This document shows, piece after piece, positions 1-10,995 of a DNA stretch of 64,000 nucleotides. Location: contig CM043953.1 of the NCBI GenBank assembly GCA_014529385.2, forward strand, positions 112,408,549 through 112,472,548, read 5' to 3'. This DNA is from Adiantum capillus-veneris. Lineage: Eukaryota > Streptophyta > Polypodiopsida > Polypodiales > Pteridaceae. Positions within the stretch are counted from its first letter, which is position 1, and every line of letters begins with the position of its first letter. The notes under the pieces are model-generated. The model was not told the DNA's origin. It saw nothing but the letters and a program-made list of their open reading frames with translations, and did no database searches. Made by a program: the position numbers and the translations under genes.

Positions 1-33
1 CTTTCGGTGGAAGCTTGAGATCGGGTGACCAAC

Positions 34-958
34 TGTTAGAAGCTAGACACACCCTATGGAAAATGACTACTCAGCGGATTATTATTTTTTGTAATTATTA
101 ACTTACTGAGAAAACCCAACATTTCACCTTTGTAAATATTGGGGCTTACAGAAGTTTCTAGATTGTATCCCAGTTTTGACATTTAGATTGAGTAGATGGT
201 TAAATTGGAACATTAGGGTTTGAGATTGTAAGGTATTTATACCACTTTTTAATCTTAATGAAATACCTTTTGTCATTTAAAAAAAAAGTGAAGTATGTGA
301 GTGAGCATACTGTGTAGAGAGAGAGTGAGAGCTTCATCTTGATGCTACGCGCGCACCGATGGTCGGAATCAAGTGCGGAGAAGTACATCGTGTTGCCCCC
401 GACGAGAGCTATGCGCCAATACCTACATTGCACGTGTATGGTCCGGTTTTGCGAGCTCGATCTACGAGCTTCATTTGGTGATTCGGTGAGCATACGTTAT
501 CTATTTTTGCATTTCAGCATATCCACGCGTTCGCATTGGGTAGAGCTACACATTAGGCACTTTAGTTTTCAGAAACAACGACCTGCAAATTTTGACCATA
601 CATCCTACGTGTTTTTGCACTAGGTGTTTTGGGTTGGGATTTTGGTTCATATAGCGAGAGCGACCTATTGGTGTTAGTAGGGTCTCCTTCAAGTTTTGTG
701 GCATTTCGAGACTGTTTGTTGATGGGTATTCGGCTCTAGAAAGCTTTGTAGGAAATCTCTTCTTATGCGCTCATAAAGGCTGTAGCTTAGACATTGGGTA
801 GAGACATATGTAGGAATTAATCGAGAGTCGATCGAGTGTAGATTGACACCCTATTCTTGATTCCATGCGCTTGCGGGTCGAGCTTTGTCCTAAGCTGACA
901 AATCTTGTTAGGTGAGTTCTCGCTGTGCTGACGTCCGTCGCAGCATATCCGTCCAACA
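34..958 (+). repeat. Element A 5' LTR (925 bp)
   Basis: Begins TGTTAG and ends CCAACA (TG...CA), followed one base later by a primer-binding site. Positions 34-150 match 30326-30442, and 388-958 match 35854-36425, at roughly 90 percent by eye. A possible TATA-like box (TATTTATA) lies near 233-240. The LTR also carries one half-site (near 599-608) of the dyad repeated in the element's non-coding blocks. Confidence 0.88.
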
Positions 959-959
959 T

Positions 960-976
960 TGGCGCCATTGCCGGGG
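960..976 (+). promoter_or_regulatory. Element A primer-binding site, tRNA-Asp type
   Basis: TGGCGCCATTGCCGGGG lies one base after the 5' LTR. It is complementary, with one mismatch, to the 3' end of plant tRNA-Asp (target TGGCGCCGTTGCCGGGG), the primer used by many Athila/Tat elements. Confidence 0.85.
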
Positions 977-1138
977 ATGAAAACCCTAGGTAGGTGACCG
1001 AGACTAGTCCTTGAGGATAAGGATTCTTTGGCTTGCCAAGGGTCTCGATTTACATTTAGATAGGATCAGAGGGTGGAGGACTCTCTAAGCTAGTCTTAGA
1101 GGGAGTCTAGGGAGCATGTGTCTGGCCTAGATTCTTCG

Positions 1139-1172
1139 ACTTAGGTAGACTTAGGTAGACTTAGGTAGACTG
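1139..1172 (+). repeat. Short minisatellite, about 3 copies of GACTTAGGTA
   Basis: Three head-to-tail copies of a 10-bp unit in the element A leader, ending in a diverged copy (GACTGAGATAG). Confidence 0.85.
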
Positions 1173-1512
1173 AGATAGTTTTAGGTCTTAGTTGAGTTTA
1201 AGAGTAGGAGTTTGAGTGGTAGAAGCGGTGAAAGGAGAGCTTGAGAGTCTGGAGAGGCCAGGAAGCAACCAAAACACCATTATCACGATTTTACATGATG
1301 AGTAGGAGTAGGGTAAGTAGGACATCATGATTCATGATTTAGAGCACTTCATGCATGTTATACTTGTTATTAGGTTCATCACAAGGTTGTAAAAGACGCA
1401 AAAGAGTGTTTGAAAGCTGAAGTGAAGTCCAAAATTTATTGTAAGTGTTTTTGATAGAGCTGCAGAGCATCACGAGCATTTCTGTCAGAAAAAAATACAT
1501 TTTATGCAAGGA

Positions 1513-2370
1513 GACATCCTACGCGCCTACATGCTAATCTGGTGGAACTTTTGGAATTTTGAGTTGACCGGTGTGTTGAAAAGGTAGGGTTTACCCTATT
1601 TTCACCTGGAAAGTGGAAATTTGACCATATCTTAACAGGATAAGGCCAGATAGACAGAAATTGCCAAACATCCTACCCAAATTGTGCCAAGGTATTATTT
1701 CAAGACCAAAACCATAGGATGGTTGCATGGACATGATCTGCATCATATATTGAGTGACTGAAAAAGGTTTCATCTCAATTGGGTGTGAAAATTGAGTTCT
1801 AAGCAGACTTTAGCATTTTTGACTGAAAAGGGCTGGAACAGCTAAAATTGGGGTCTTTTGAATTCCAAACCAAAATGTAAGCATAGCACTGGGTTGTTGA
1901 CATCAAGGCGAAGCTATGGCTCAAGTCTGGGGTCAAACAAGCCAAAAAGACATCCTACGCATAGGATGTGTTCTGGGTGATTTAGCACTCCAAATCCAGA
2001 TTTGAGCATACCAAACTGATCAACACCTCAAGAGGAGTCTGTGCTTTGCATTTGAAGCCATTTTGAGCACTTAGACATGCTACACGTAGAATATCTAATG
2101 CATGAAATTGAAGACAAAAACTGACTGTGCGCATAGCAGGGTGTTGTATAGCTTGAGGCAAGCCTCCTAGTCAATTTTGGTCCAAATTGGAGCTGATTTG
2201 ATTGGTCAGACGAACATCAGACTGCTGGAACAGATTTTTGATCCACTGACTAGCTTATAGGTATCCAAATCAAAAAGTAAAAACAGCTGTGGACTCAACA
2301 CATCAAGGGAAATCTATAGTGCAAAAATCCAGGCAAAACAGAGCAGGAGACATCCTACGCGTAGGATGTC
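1513..2370 (+). repeat. 5' block of dyad repeats in element A
   Basis: Copies of a 22-bp dyad made of the half-site GACATCCTAC, two variable bases and the reverse-complement half-site. A perfect copy is at 2349-2370 (centre GC) and a near-perfect one at 1949-1970. Degenerate copies are at 1513 and 2074, and a lone half-site at 1667. The flanking sequence is diverged, so the dyad is the best conserved part. The same dyad recurs 11 kb downstream. Confidence 0.85.
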
Positions 2371-2792
2371 TACAGGGGCTTATTGAAGAGAAAATTTGAC
2401 TGAGGTTATACAGTGATATTCCATTTGACTTAAGAGTTCCAGAACTTCTTTCAGAAGTGAATTTGTACCTTGTTTGACCTTTTTGACAAAGCAAAGATGG
2501 AATTCATACTTTTCATGTAAATTGACCAACATCCGAGGGAAGTACAGTTCCAGATTAGTGGACCTAATCCAGAACATCAGAAGTGTATAAAATATAGTAG
2601 TGGTTGAGGTTAACTCTCCAGTTATACCAATCATTACTAAAACTACCTCTAGCGGTTAAATGCTTTGATTCGATTGCCGAAATGAAACGCTTGTGTACAT
2701 GTATATTTAGCGGCAAAGCAAGAAGTTATGCGGAGACTGATCCTTTGCCAGGTGAGTGGTTGGATTTGTGTTAAGTTGCATTGCTAAGTTTG

Positions 2793-3740
2793 ATGAATTT
2801 AAGATCAGGAAGATACATTTTTAGAGACCAGAAGGTGGCAGGTGATCAGGGTAGCTTAGTGTCCACCGAAGAGAGTGTAACTCAGGCAAGGCTAGATCCA
2901 CTAGCACCGATTATTGAGGAGGGTAGTGATACTGACACTTCATCAGACAAATCCTTCTTCATGATGGGTAGTCAACAGCCAGGAGGTTTCACCTATGACG
3001 GACCAATGCCAGGAGGAAGCACCTTCCTAAATCCTTTGAATGATTCCAAATTCACTGTAATCTTCTTAGAAGGAACAAACTCGAGGGGAGCCCTAGTTTA
3101 TTCTGACTATCGAGGACGCAAGTGTATTTGTATTGAAGAAAGACCGGCTCAGAGACTAGAGATAATTCGAGTTTATGATGATGGAGATAGATTCCGAGAC
3201 GAAAAGAGGAACCACTATCTGATAGTTAGTAACCTTGAGGATTACAATAGATATGGAGAACGTGGCGAAATGGAAAATGGTTCAGAAACTCAAGAACCAC
3301 CTCCAAACATTGATTGACCTGGAGCTCTTTTTATGTATGATAAGAAAACAACTAGGGTCTCAACCTATAATGAGAATGTGGTAATTTACAAGCATGAGAG
3401 CGATGGAATAATCTCTTACTTTCTTTGCAAAGAACCCTATCCAAACGAATTAATCAAAGACAAGGTCCTTTACTTATTCTCTTATGAAATTGCTATGGGG
3501 AAGGATATCATTGTTGTTGATAGGTACGGGCGAGAATACAAACGTATTCTTCTAGAGGAGGTAGAAAAGGCAACAGTTCCAGGAGCATCAACATATTCTA
3601 CCGAAGAAGTGCCAAGAGCCACCTACACCCCTAGCAAGTCGATAAATCCCTTTTCAGAAGAGTATGACACGACCTCACATTCTACCCGATCGCAGATGTA
3701 CAACAACCAGAGCCAACCAACAACCCAGCGATCATTGTAG
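2793..3740 (+). pseudogene. Element A gag N-terminal region
   Basis: One reading frame from ATG 2793 (Met-Asn-Leu-Arg-Ser-Gly start) to TAG 3740, with one in-frame TGA at 3315-3317. I chose this ATG because element B gag also opens with M-x-LRSG, and the in-frame codons upstream are not ATG. The product would be about 315 residues, acidic and hydrophilic, with no recognised domain. It is probably the N-terminal gag extension typical of large Athila/Tat elements. A frameshift separates it from the capsid part that begins at 3998. Confidence 0.6.
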
Positions 3741-3997
3741 GCATGGCTTCGACAGAGTGCAACGTTGGAACAAGACCGAAATTGAGATTTTTATCAAGCT
3801 GCATGAGGGCTAAGGGATTTACAAGAACCACCACTCTATTCACAGTATCAAGGCGAGAGTAAGCCAGAAACTCAAGGGTCAACAGAACCTGGAAGACCAC
3901 CCATAGAGCGAGTTCGAAGAGATGAACATCTTTTGCAAGAACCGTCAAAAATTATGGCTTAGGAGAACCACTAGGAGAGGAGCCTGCTTACTGCTGA

Positions 3998-4741
3998 ATG
4001 CCAGAGGAGGTATATCGATTAGGACGAGGAGATCCAATGATGAGATTTGTAGACCATCGTAGAACCAGACCTTCTCAAGTGCAAAAATGGGTAAACAAGA
4101 AATACACGGGAAACAGAGATCCTAGAGATCATGTGGCAGCCTTTGTGCATGTAATTAGAGCTGAAGAGGTGTTAGATTTTCCTACCCCATTTGCAAGGTT
4201 TGGACTAACCCTAGAGGAGGACACTGCTACTTGGTTTGACTTTGTAGAGCGTAGAGACTTTGAGTCTATGGAGGAGGTGTTTGACGAGTTTATTGAGGAA
4301 TTCTCACAGAGGGGGATAGGTCATAATACAGTCTCGCAAATCCATAAATTCAAACAGAAAGACGGGGAATCTGTGCGAAAGGCGGCCCTACAACTAAAAA
4401 GATATGTTAATTTCTCTCCTCTGGAAGAATTGCCAACTCAGTCCAGACTTATGCTTATATTTATTCAAGGACTAAGGAATGCAGATCTCCAGAAGGATTT
4501 ACATATGAAGAGGAGCACGACGTTAAATGAGTTAACTAAGGAGGATCTTTACCTTGTAGAGAATTGTGCGGTCTACAAAGAGAGTGAATTCAAGGATCTC
4601 GACGATGATTCATCCTCACAACAAAGTGGAAGCAAGTCTTCTAAGACAGCACCGAAAGGAGAAGTAGTTCTTAATATCCATTGGGATATTATACTTAATA
4701 TACTTAATATCCCTTGTATTAAGAAGTTGCATGCATATTAA
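3998..4741 (+). pseudogene. Element A gag, capsid region
   Basis: Shows the retrotransposon gag signature: a W-x-x-K region near residue 31, AWF-type core (T-A-T-W-F-D-F, about residue 77) and the following amphipathic helices with FIEEFSQR near 100. Gag capsid would assemble the cytoplasmic particle that packages the RNA. The frame ends early at TAA 4739-4741 because of a small inverted-repeat insertion (4674-4759); beyond it the same frame resumes and runs through the nucleocapsid to 5989. Confidence 0.82.
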
Positions 4742-4759
4742 GAAGATCCCAATGGATAT
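4674..4759 (+). repeat. Inverted repeat interrupting element A gag
   Basis: ATATCCATTGGGAT at 4674-4687 is the exact reverse complement of 4746-4759, with about 58 bp of AT-rich loop that also repeats TACTTAATAT. The right arm is genuine gag coding sequence in frame with both sides, so the left arm looks like an inverted copy of it. The loop introduces the TAA that truncates gag. Confidence 0.8.
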
Positions 4760-5989
4760 GCTGCAAATCTTGTCTATTATCCACCGGAAGAACCCTCAAT
4801 GCCAGAACCATGGAGCATGATAGGAAGTGCAGGCTACACAGGCAGTAGGAGAAGAAAGATATAACTTGGATGAATGAACATTATTGTTTATAGCCAACGG
4901 AGGCATGAGAGGTAAGAGACATGCATACAAACAAAGAGGAGCTCAAGGAGCACCTCAACAGCCTAAGGGACCTACTACAAGTGTGGTGGAGACCATTGGC
5001 TAAGAGACTGTCCTCATGATGAAATCATTAGAGTCAACGCATATTGCACCGATTGTGGAGTGACTCATTTGATTCCGTATTTCCCTAAGAACCCGAGCAA
5101 AGGAGAAAAAACTACCTTGAACATGCTGGAAGCAGTGCCTTCCAGTGGAGGGTCACAAAACCAGACAATAATACCTATTCACGCAGTGACACGAGCCCAA
5201 GCCCAAAGAATGACAAATCAACCTATAATTGAAGAGCCAAAAACCGATGCCCCAAGTTCAGAAACGAAAAATCATAGAAGCACTTGGAAAGCTAGAAAGG
5301 TGCGTATGAAAGCCAGGAGAGAACGCGAGAAAACGGATCTATCCAAGGAGTTGAAACACACGAAGGATAGATTAGAGCGGTTAGAGGATCTAGCTAGCCT
5401 AAACTCACACACTGCGGCAACCATAGCACCCAAGGAAGTAACAGAACCAAAAAGTGCAGGATCAGGAGGATCAGTGTTGGGACAAAAGTTAAATGAGCAG
5501 TTAGATGCACTTCTAAAAGCTTACGAAGCAAGACTCAAAAAGAACCAAACTCAAGAGCAAAGATCGATGACTTATCCATATGCGGAAATAGAAAAACAGA
5601 GGTTGGAAATGTGTAGAAAGATGATTGAAACAGCTCAATCCTTGATAGAAAACCCGCTTGGTAAACCTGCAAGTTGGCATGAAGTACCAGCTCCAACCCC
5701 TATCAAACCAACTTTAGAGAAACAAGCAGAAACGAAGAAGAGACTCACTAATGCCTCTGAGTCTAGGGAAGAGCGTATCATAGAGCCCAATACAACAGAT
5801 GACGCAAGTGACGGGTTCCAGCCTAAAACACTGGTAGAAATGGGTAGGGATTGTAACGGTCTAGATGACGTGTGGAAGAAAATCCGTGATGCCAACGAAG
5901 CTAACAGGGTGAGTTACTACATGAATAGCACTAAAAATGAGAAAAATGAGACCTTACCTCCTATTGAAGAATTTGAGGCAAGATCATAA
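4745..5989 (+). pseudogene. Element A gag, nucleocapsid and linker region
   Basis: Same frame as the capsid part. Around 4973-5011 is a zinc knuckle whose first Cys has become Tyr (Y-Y-K-C-G-G-D-H, then C four residues later). A second partial knuckle (C-T-D-C-G-V-T-H) begins near 5045. The downstream open stretch 5060-5989 is charged and coiled-coil-like (runs of K, R and E) and contains V-T-R-A-Q-A. It probably ends the gag precursor before the protease. Knuckle spacing is C-x2-C-x3-H-x4-C, one residue shorter than the usual type, as in element B. Confidence 0.7.
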
Positions 5990-6319
5990 ATGAACTTTGA
6001 TATACATTCACAAGGGGGAGATCAGGGATCAATTAGTTCCGGGCACAACCAACCAGACTCACTGAAAACTCTACCCTCTTACCTAGGAGAGTATGAAGCC
6101 AAATCGGAGGTGAGAGCAATCCCAACTTAAAGACTTTCTTCTAACAGAGTGATGGATTCACAAGGGTTGATTGAGTTATTGCCCACCCCAGTGGCATGCA
6201 CAGTCACATTAGCCGAACTTCTCAGGCTACGACCAAACATGTGGACCACTGTAGGCAAATGCTTAGAAAAATTTGGAGTAAAAGACCCCACCTCGAAGCT
6301 TCAAGAAGGGATCAGATAA

Positions 6320-7302
6320 TTGGACAGGCCTCAACTAAACACAAGGCCAATACCTTTAAACAAGGTTGGAGAATATTGTGAGGGAGAAGATGGAAACACC
6401 ACGCTACCAGTAGAATTCCAAGGAGTAGTTTCCAAAGCTATTCTTGACAGTGGAGCAGGAGTCGTTATTGCCATCAAAGAAATCGGAAAAAATGGGGAAA
6501 ACCGGCTTTGAGAGCTACCAGAATGAAATTGCAATTGGCAGCTCGGTTCATGGAAAAGCCTCCAAGACTCTTAGAAAAAGTAATTGTCACCTCGTGCAGA
6601 AACGAGTATGAGCATACATTTGCAATAGTCGATTTCGACAAAAAGAACAATTACGAGATCATCTTGGGAAGACCATTCATGCGACAATAGATGGTCCAGG
6701 ATTGGGGCTATGACCACATATACCTCATACATGGCAAGACAATAACCAAAATACACCTAAAAGACCGTAGTTACAAAGATGTGAACCAGACACCTGTGGA
6801 AGAGTTTGATTCAGCTATACTAGCAGGGTCCGAACTCCCAGCATGTTTAGGGCAACAAAAAGAGCTATGGATGTGCGGAGCTTCACATTGTGGGAGCTTA
6901 AAAAGAGAGGAATGCGTCTTAAAAAGAGCAATTGAGGACAATGATTATATTCCGGAGCCTTTTCCTGAAGATGCCTTGGAACCTCTAGAATGGAAACACA
7001 TACTAGCAACATTGGATGTATGTACCATTGCAGATAGTCCAACGACAAAATTTTGCGATAAGGATGGCTATGATGTGCTACCGTATTACATGGTAAGCAT
7101 TATACGAGAAGGAGATGAGATTGTAGAACCACCAGAAGAAGAAGAGTTTTATGACTCATTTGAGAATCTGGGGGTAGATAACGATGCAGATAATGAGTGT
7201 TCAGACAGCTCAAGCGATCCTTCGGAGAAAACAAAGAATATCAAGTTTTATGATTTTGCCAATCAGCACCCTAGACGCCAAGAATGCTATAGAAGAAAAT
7301 GA
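6320..7302 (+). pseudogene. Element A first protease (retropepsin) and acidic linker
   Basis: The active-site triad is visible as A-I-L-D-S-G-A-G-V (Asp codon near 6446), followed after a frameshift by the flap-end motif I-L-G-R-P-F at about 6658-6678. Retropepsins cleave the Gag-Pol precursor as dimers. After an in-frame TAG (6688-6690) the frame continues as about 200 residues of acidic linker rich in D, E and S. The frameshift near 6500 separates active site and flap, so no working protease is encoded. Order relative to gag and RT is normal for Ty3/gypsy. About 340 bp of A-rich, ORF-poor sequence follows before RT. Confidence 0.8.
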
Positions 7303-7642
7303 GCAGAAAACAAAAAGAGAGAGAACCTGATGCCTAGAATAAAAGATAAAACTCACTATCTAATGCTTGTCAAAGCAGAGGATTGTGTAAAAGACCAAAT
7401 ATCAGGAAGATTCTCAAAAGTGCGAAGGGAGAGAATACAAGAGAGAATAAAACAAGTGTGAAAAACTAAAACGCGAACAAAATCACAAAAATCTCAAAAA
7501 TCAAAACAAGAAACAATAAAAGACCCAGAGTGTACCAAGCTGGAGCGTAAAAAGAAATATCAAGAACTGATTACGGTCTTTACGAGAGGTATGGACGACT
7601 GAGGGAGAGAGTGACGGTAAGGAGGAGTCAAAAAAAGGAAAC

Positions 7643-8560
7643 ATGAATGTACCATCACACTATCGGAAATTCACAATCCAGGACAGAAAAATCATAATGA
7701 CACCACCACTCAGGGAAAGAATAAACCAGGAGTCTTACGATGGACCGAAGAATGCAAAAGGGATAGACCTCGTTGAACCAGGTGAAAAGCCTCAGCCGGT
7801 CTATATCGCAACCAATTCAGAGCTTGAAGAAGAAGAACGGCTAACACAACTTCTCAAGAAGTATAAAGATGTGTTTGCATTGTCCTACAAAGACCTCAAA
7901 GGAGTCGATCCATAGATATGCCAACATACAATTCCTTTGAAATCAGATGCCAAACCTAGCAAACAGCGTCCTTATACATATAATGACACATTTGCTAAAC
8001 GAATCAAAGAGGAGATTGATAAGCTGATGGATGTTGAATTCATCTATGAAATCGAACATACAGATTGGGTGTCACCCATTGTGGTAGTCCCCAAATAGAA
8101 CCGAAAGCTGCGAGTGTGTGTGAACCTCAAAAAGGTAAATGCAGCCACCATAAGGGATAATTATCCCTTGCCGATCACAGAAAATGTACTTGAGAGGGTG
8201 GCCGGGAAACGGGCTTATTCCTTTTTAGATGGATTTTCAGGGTATAACCAACTGGAAATTACAATAGAGGATCAACACAAAACAGCGTTTCCCAGAGCAT
8301 GGGGAATTTATGCGTATCGAGTTATGTCTTTTGGCTTAACTAATGCCCCAGCTACCTTTCAAAGGTTAATGACGCACACGCTCAAAGAATACCTGAGAAT
8401 GCACACTCTCTTCTACGAGATGAACATGTTGACCATTTACGAAAGGTATTTGAGAAGTGCAAAACATATCAAATTTGTCTTAACTCGGAAAAGTGCATTT
8501 TTATGGTTAGGCAAGGCCGCATATTGTCTCAAGAAATGGAATAACCACTGACCTAGATAA
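7643..8560 (+). pseudogene. Element A reverse transcriptase
   Basis: RT fingers and palm are clear: W-V-S-P-I-V-V-V-P-K, L-R-V-C-V-N-L-K-K-V-N, Y-P-L-P, then Y-S-F-L-D-G-F-S-G-Y-N-Q and S-F-G-L-T-N-A-P-A-T-F-Q. Two in-frame TAGs lie at 7913-7915 and 8096-8098. Near 8398-8408 the frame jumps: L-K-E-Y-L-R is followed almost at once, in another frame, by R-D-E-H-V-D-H-L-R-K-V-F-E-K-C. Compared with element B, the missing dozen residues include the catalytic x-x-D-D box. The enzyme is therefore dead. Confidence 0.9.
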
Positions 8561-9227
8561 AATCAAAGTCATAGTAGACCTGTCCAGGCCTATTAATGAG
8601 AAACTAGTGCAATCCTTTATGGGACACTGCGGATATTATCGAAGATTCATATATATGTATGCAGTCATGGCACAACCTCTGTATCGTTTGTTAGTCAGTT
8701 TTGACTGGACTGAGAAGTGTGAAACTTCATTCCAAAGGCTGATGGAAAACCTTGTATCAGCACTGGTACTTAAGGCACCAGATTGGAAAAAGATATTCCA
8801 TGTACACATTCATGCATCTGCATATGCAATTGGGAGTATTCTGGCTCAACCTACAGACGGAACAATGGATTTTCCAGTTTGTTATGCAAGCCGACAGTTA
8901 AATAGTGCAGAAAAGAACTACAGAACCGTCGAAAGAGAGGGGTTAGGGATGATTTATGATATAAAGAAATTTTGACATTATTTGCTCGCAAACAAATTTG
9001 TGTTCTTCACAGATCATCAAGCTCTTTTGTATCTGGTAAATAAACCATGCTATACTGGGATAATTGTATGCTGGTTTATTATATTGCTAGAGTTTGATTG
9101 CATAGTGGTGGTCAAAAAGGGTAAAACACATCTACAAGCAGATCATCTTTCAAGGCTGCATAATGGGGAAGCTCCTGAAGGAGTAGATGATGACATACCT
9201 GATGCGTATCTTTTTAATATTGAAATG
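8561..9227 (+). pseudogene. Element A RNase H (and RT connection)
   Basis: Contains G-H-C-G-Y-Y-R-R-F-I (RT thumb/connection), then the Ty3 RNase H: F-H-V-H-I-H-A-S, V-E-R-E-G-L-G, F-T-D-H-Q-A-L and Q-A-D-H-L-S-R. The first catalytic Asp (usually H-I-D-A-S, as in element B) is His here; the Glu and later Asps are present. One in-frame TGA lies between 8975 and 8982. RNase H removes the RNA strand during reverse transcription. Confidence 0.87.
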
Positions 9228-9560
9228 ATACCCAAATGGTCTCAGGAAATTGTTAGCATTCTTTCCTTTGGAGGTAGATTTGATGACAAGGAAGACAGAC
9301 CCAAACAACAAACAATTCAACAAACAAAAAACTTCCAGTTGATTGCAAGACGGCTGTATCATCTAGGATCAGACCAAATTCTATGATTATGTATAAATCC
9401 GGAGGAATTCAAGTGTCATCTTGAAGAAGCACACGTCCAAGATTGTGCATTTCATTGTTCAACAATAAAAACACACCAGAGACTGAAACAATTGGGGGTT
9501 TATTGGCCAACTATGTATGCTGACATGCATGCTTATGTTAACAATTGTACTATATGTAAC
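9228..9560 (+). pseudogene. Element A integrase H2C2 module, copy 1
   Basis: Starts I-P-K-W-S-Q-E-I-V and contains a complete HHCC zinc-binding set: His at 9432 (E-E-A-H), His seven residues later, and C-T-I-C at 9546-9557. One TGA interrupts at about 9383-9385. This is the N-terminal zinc domain of Ty3/gypsy integrase. A second copy follows directly, so this is a tandem duplication of about 365 bp. In element B only one copy exists. Confidence 0.8.
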
Positions 9561-9595
9561 AACCAATGGATCATGCGACATTGTTTCAGGTAAAC

Positions 9596-9960
9596 ATTGC
9601 ACCTGCATGGAGTCAATATATCATTGATTTCTTAGAAACGAGGACATTTCCTGAAAACATAACAAAAGCATGGAAAAGGGCTATAGAGCTGGAGGCTCGC
9701 GACTATAATTTAATTGGGAACTAACTCTATAAGCAAGGAAAGGACAATCAACTTAGAATTTGTGCAAGTGAAAGTGAATACCTGCTGATTCTACAACACG
9801 CACATGGCGGCATAAGTGGAGGCCAATTTTTAGGCGATAAGACGACAAAAATTGTCTTAACCGCAGGAATATGGTGGCCTACATTGCATATGGATGCTGA
9901 AGAGTTTGTAAAGCGTTGTGATGCATGTCACCGCACCAAGGTGCCGATAAAGAGAGATGA
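9596..9960 (+). pseudogene. Element A integrase H2C2 module, copy 2
   Basis: Starts I-A-P-A-W-S-Q-Y-I-I. The first His is at 9803 and the Cys pair (C-D-A-C) at 9917-9928. Spacing matches copy 1 closely: start to His is 207 versus 204 bp, and His to first Cys is 114 bp in both. The second zinc His is replaced by Gln (G-G-Q-F instead of G-G-H-F). This copy adjoins the integrase catalytic core and has an in-frame TAA near 9721. Confidence 0.8.
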
Positions 9961-10017
9961 GATGCCACTACCGCCAATGATGGGAGCAAGGGCATTTGCA
10001 AATAGGGCATTGATTTT

Positions 10018-10900
10018 GTGGGGCCTATTTCACCCCCTGCATATCGCACCCATACCCAATATATCATTGTGGCTACGGACTATCTCACAAAATGGGCAGA
10101 AGCCAAGGCAACACAAAAAACAGTTGCACGAACCACTGTGCAATTTCTCTATGAGAATGTCTTTGTACGATACGGTTTACCAATAGAAATTGTTAGTGAT
10201 GGAGGAACACATTTTCTTAATGAAGTCATTGAATATCTGCTAGAGGAATTCATGGTCATACATAGAAAATATGCTCCATATCATCCATAGGCAAATGGAC
10301 AAGCCGATGCCACAAATAAAATACTATGCACGGTTCTCACTAGAATTGTATCAGAGTCAAGGACAGGTTGGGACCAGCAGCTACACTCAACACTATGGGC
10401 ATACAAGGTAGCTTACAAAACATCGATAGGAACAACACCATACAACATGGTGTTTGGCCTAAATGCTATATTACCCATAGAGTTTTTAATTCCAACTCTA
10501 TGAGTAGTGAAACGCTTAGAATGGACAGGGCATGAGCTCTCTTCAAGGATAGATGATCTTGAAAAGCTAGATGAACTTCGCTTACGAGCTGTAGCTTCGA
10601 TCTATGCTAAAAAGAGAAGACAAAAAGAGTTTTTTGACAAGCATGTGCGCATGAAGGAGTTCAAAACAGGTGATTATGTACTTGTTTATACCTTGAAGCA
10701 ACATGCCAAGAAACTTAAAAAGCGAGGGATGTGACCCTTTGTGATTAGTGACCTATCACAAAGTGGAGCTGTCAAGCTTGCTACATTAGCAGGTGAAGAA
10801 GTACCAAATTGGATTTGTGGGTGTCGGTTAAAGAAATATCATTTACCACTAACACAGGATATGCTTCAACAAATCCATCAAGAAAAACAACGGATGAAAG
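10018..10900 (+). pseudogene. Element A integrase catalytic core and C-terminal domain
   Basis: Core motifs: G-P-I-S-P-P-A, V-A-T-D-Y-L-T-K-W (first Asp) and I-V-S-D-G-G-T-H-F (second Asp). The third acidic position sits in G-Q-A-D-A-T-N-K, where element B has the expected Glu (G-Q-A-E). The C-terminal domain includes T-G-D-Y-V-L-V-Y and the basic K-K-L-K-K-R-G. TAG at 10288-10290 and stops near 10501 and 10732 break the frame. It stays in the same phase as the second protease downstream. Confidence 0.87.
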
Positions 10901-10995
10901 AGAAATAGAGGGTACAAGAAGAAGCTCAATCATAAGCAAAAGAACTCATTGCAAAAAGACGGCTTCTATGACAACAACAACAATGTGGATCACGG

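Larger units (their letters stand above)
977..2792 (+). other. Element A non-coding leader
   Basis: About 1.8 kb with no ORF of note between the primer site and the first gag ATG. It holds a small minisatellite near 1139-1172 and a series of dyad repeats at 1513-2370. Long leaders are usual in Tat/Athila elements and would carry packaging signals; that role is inference here. Confidence 0.7.
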
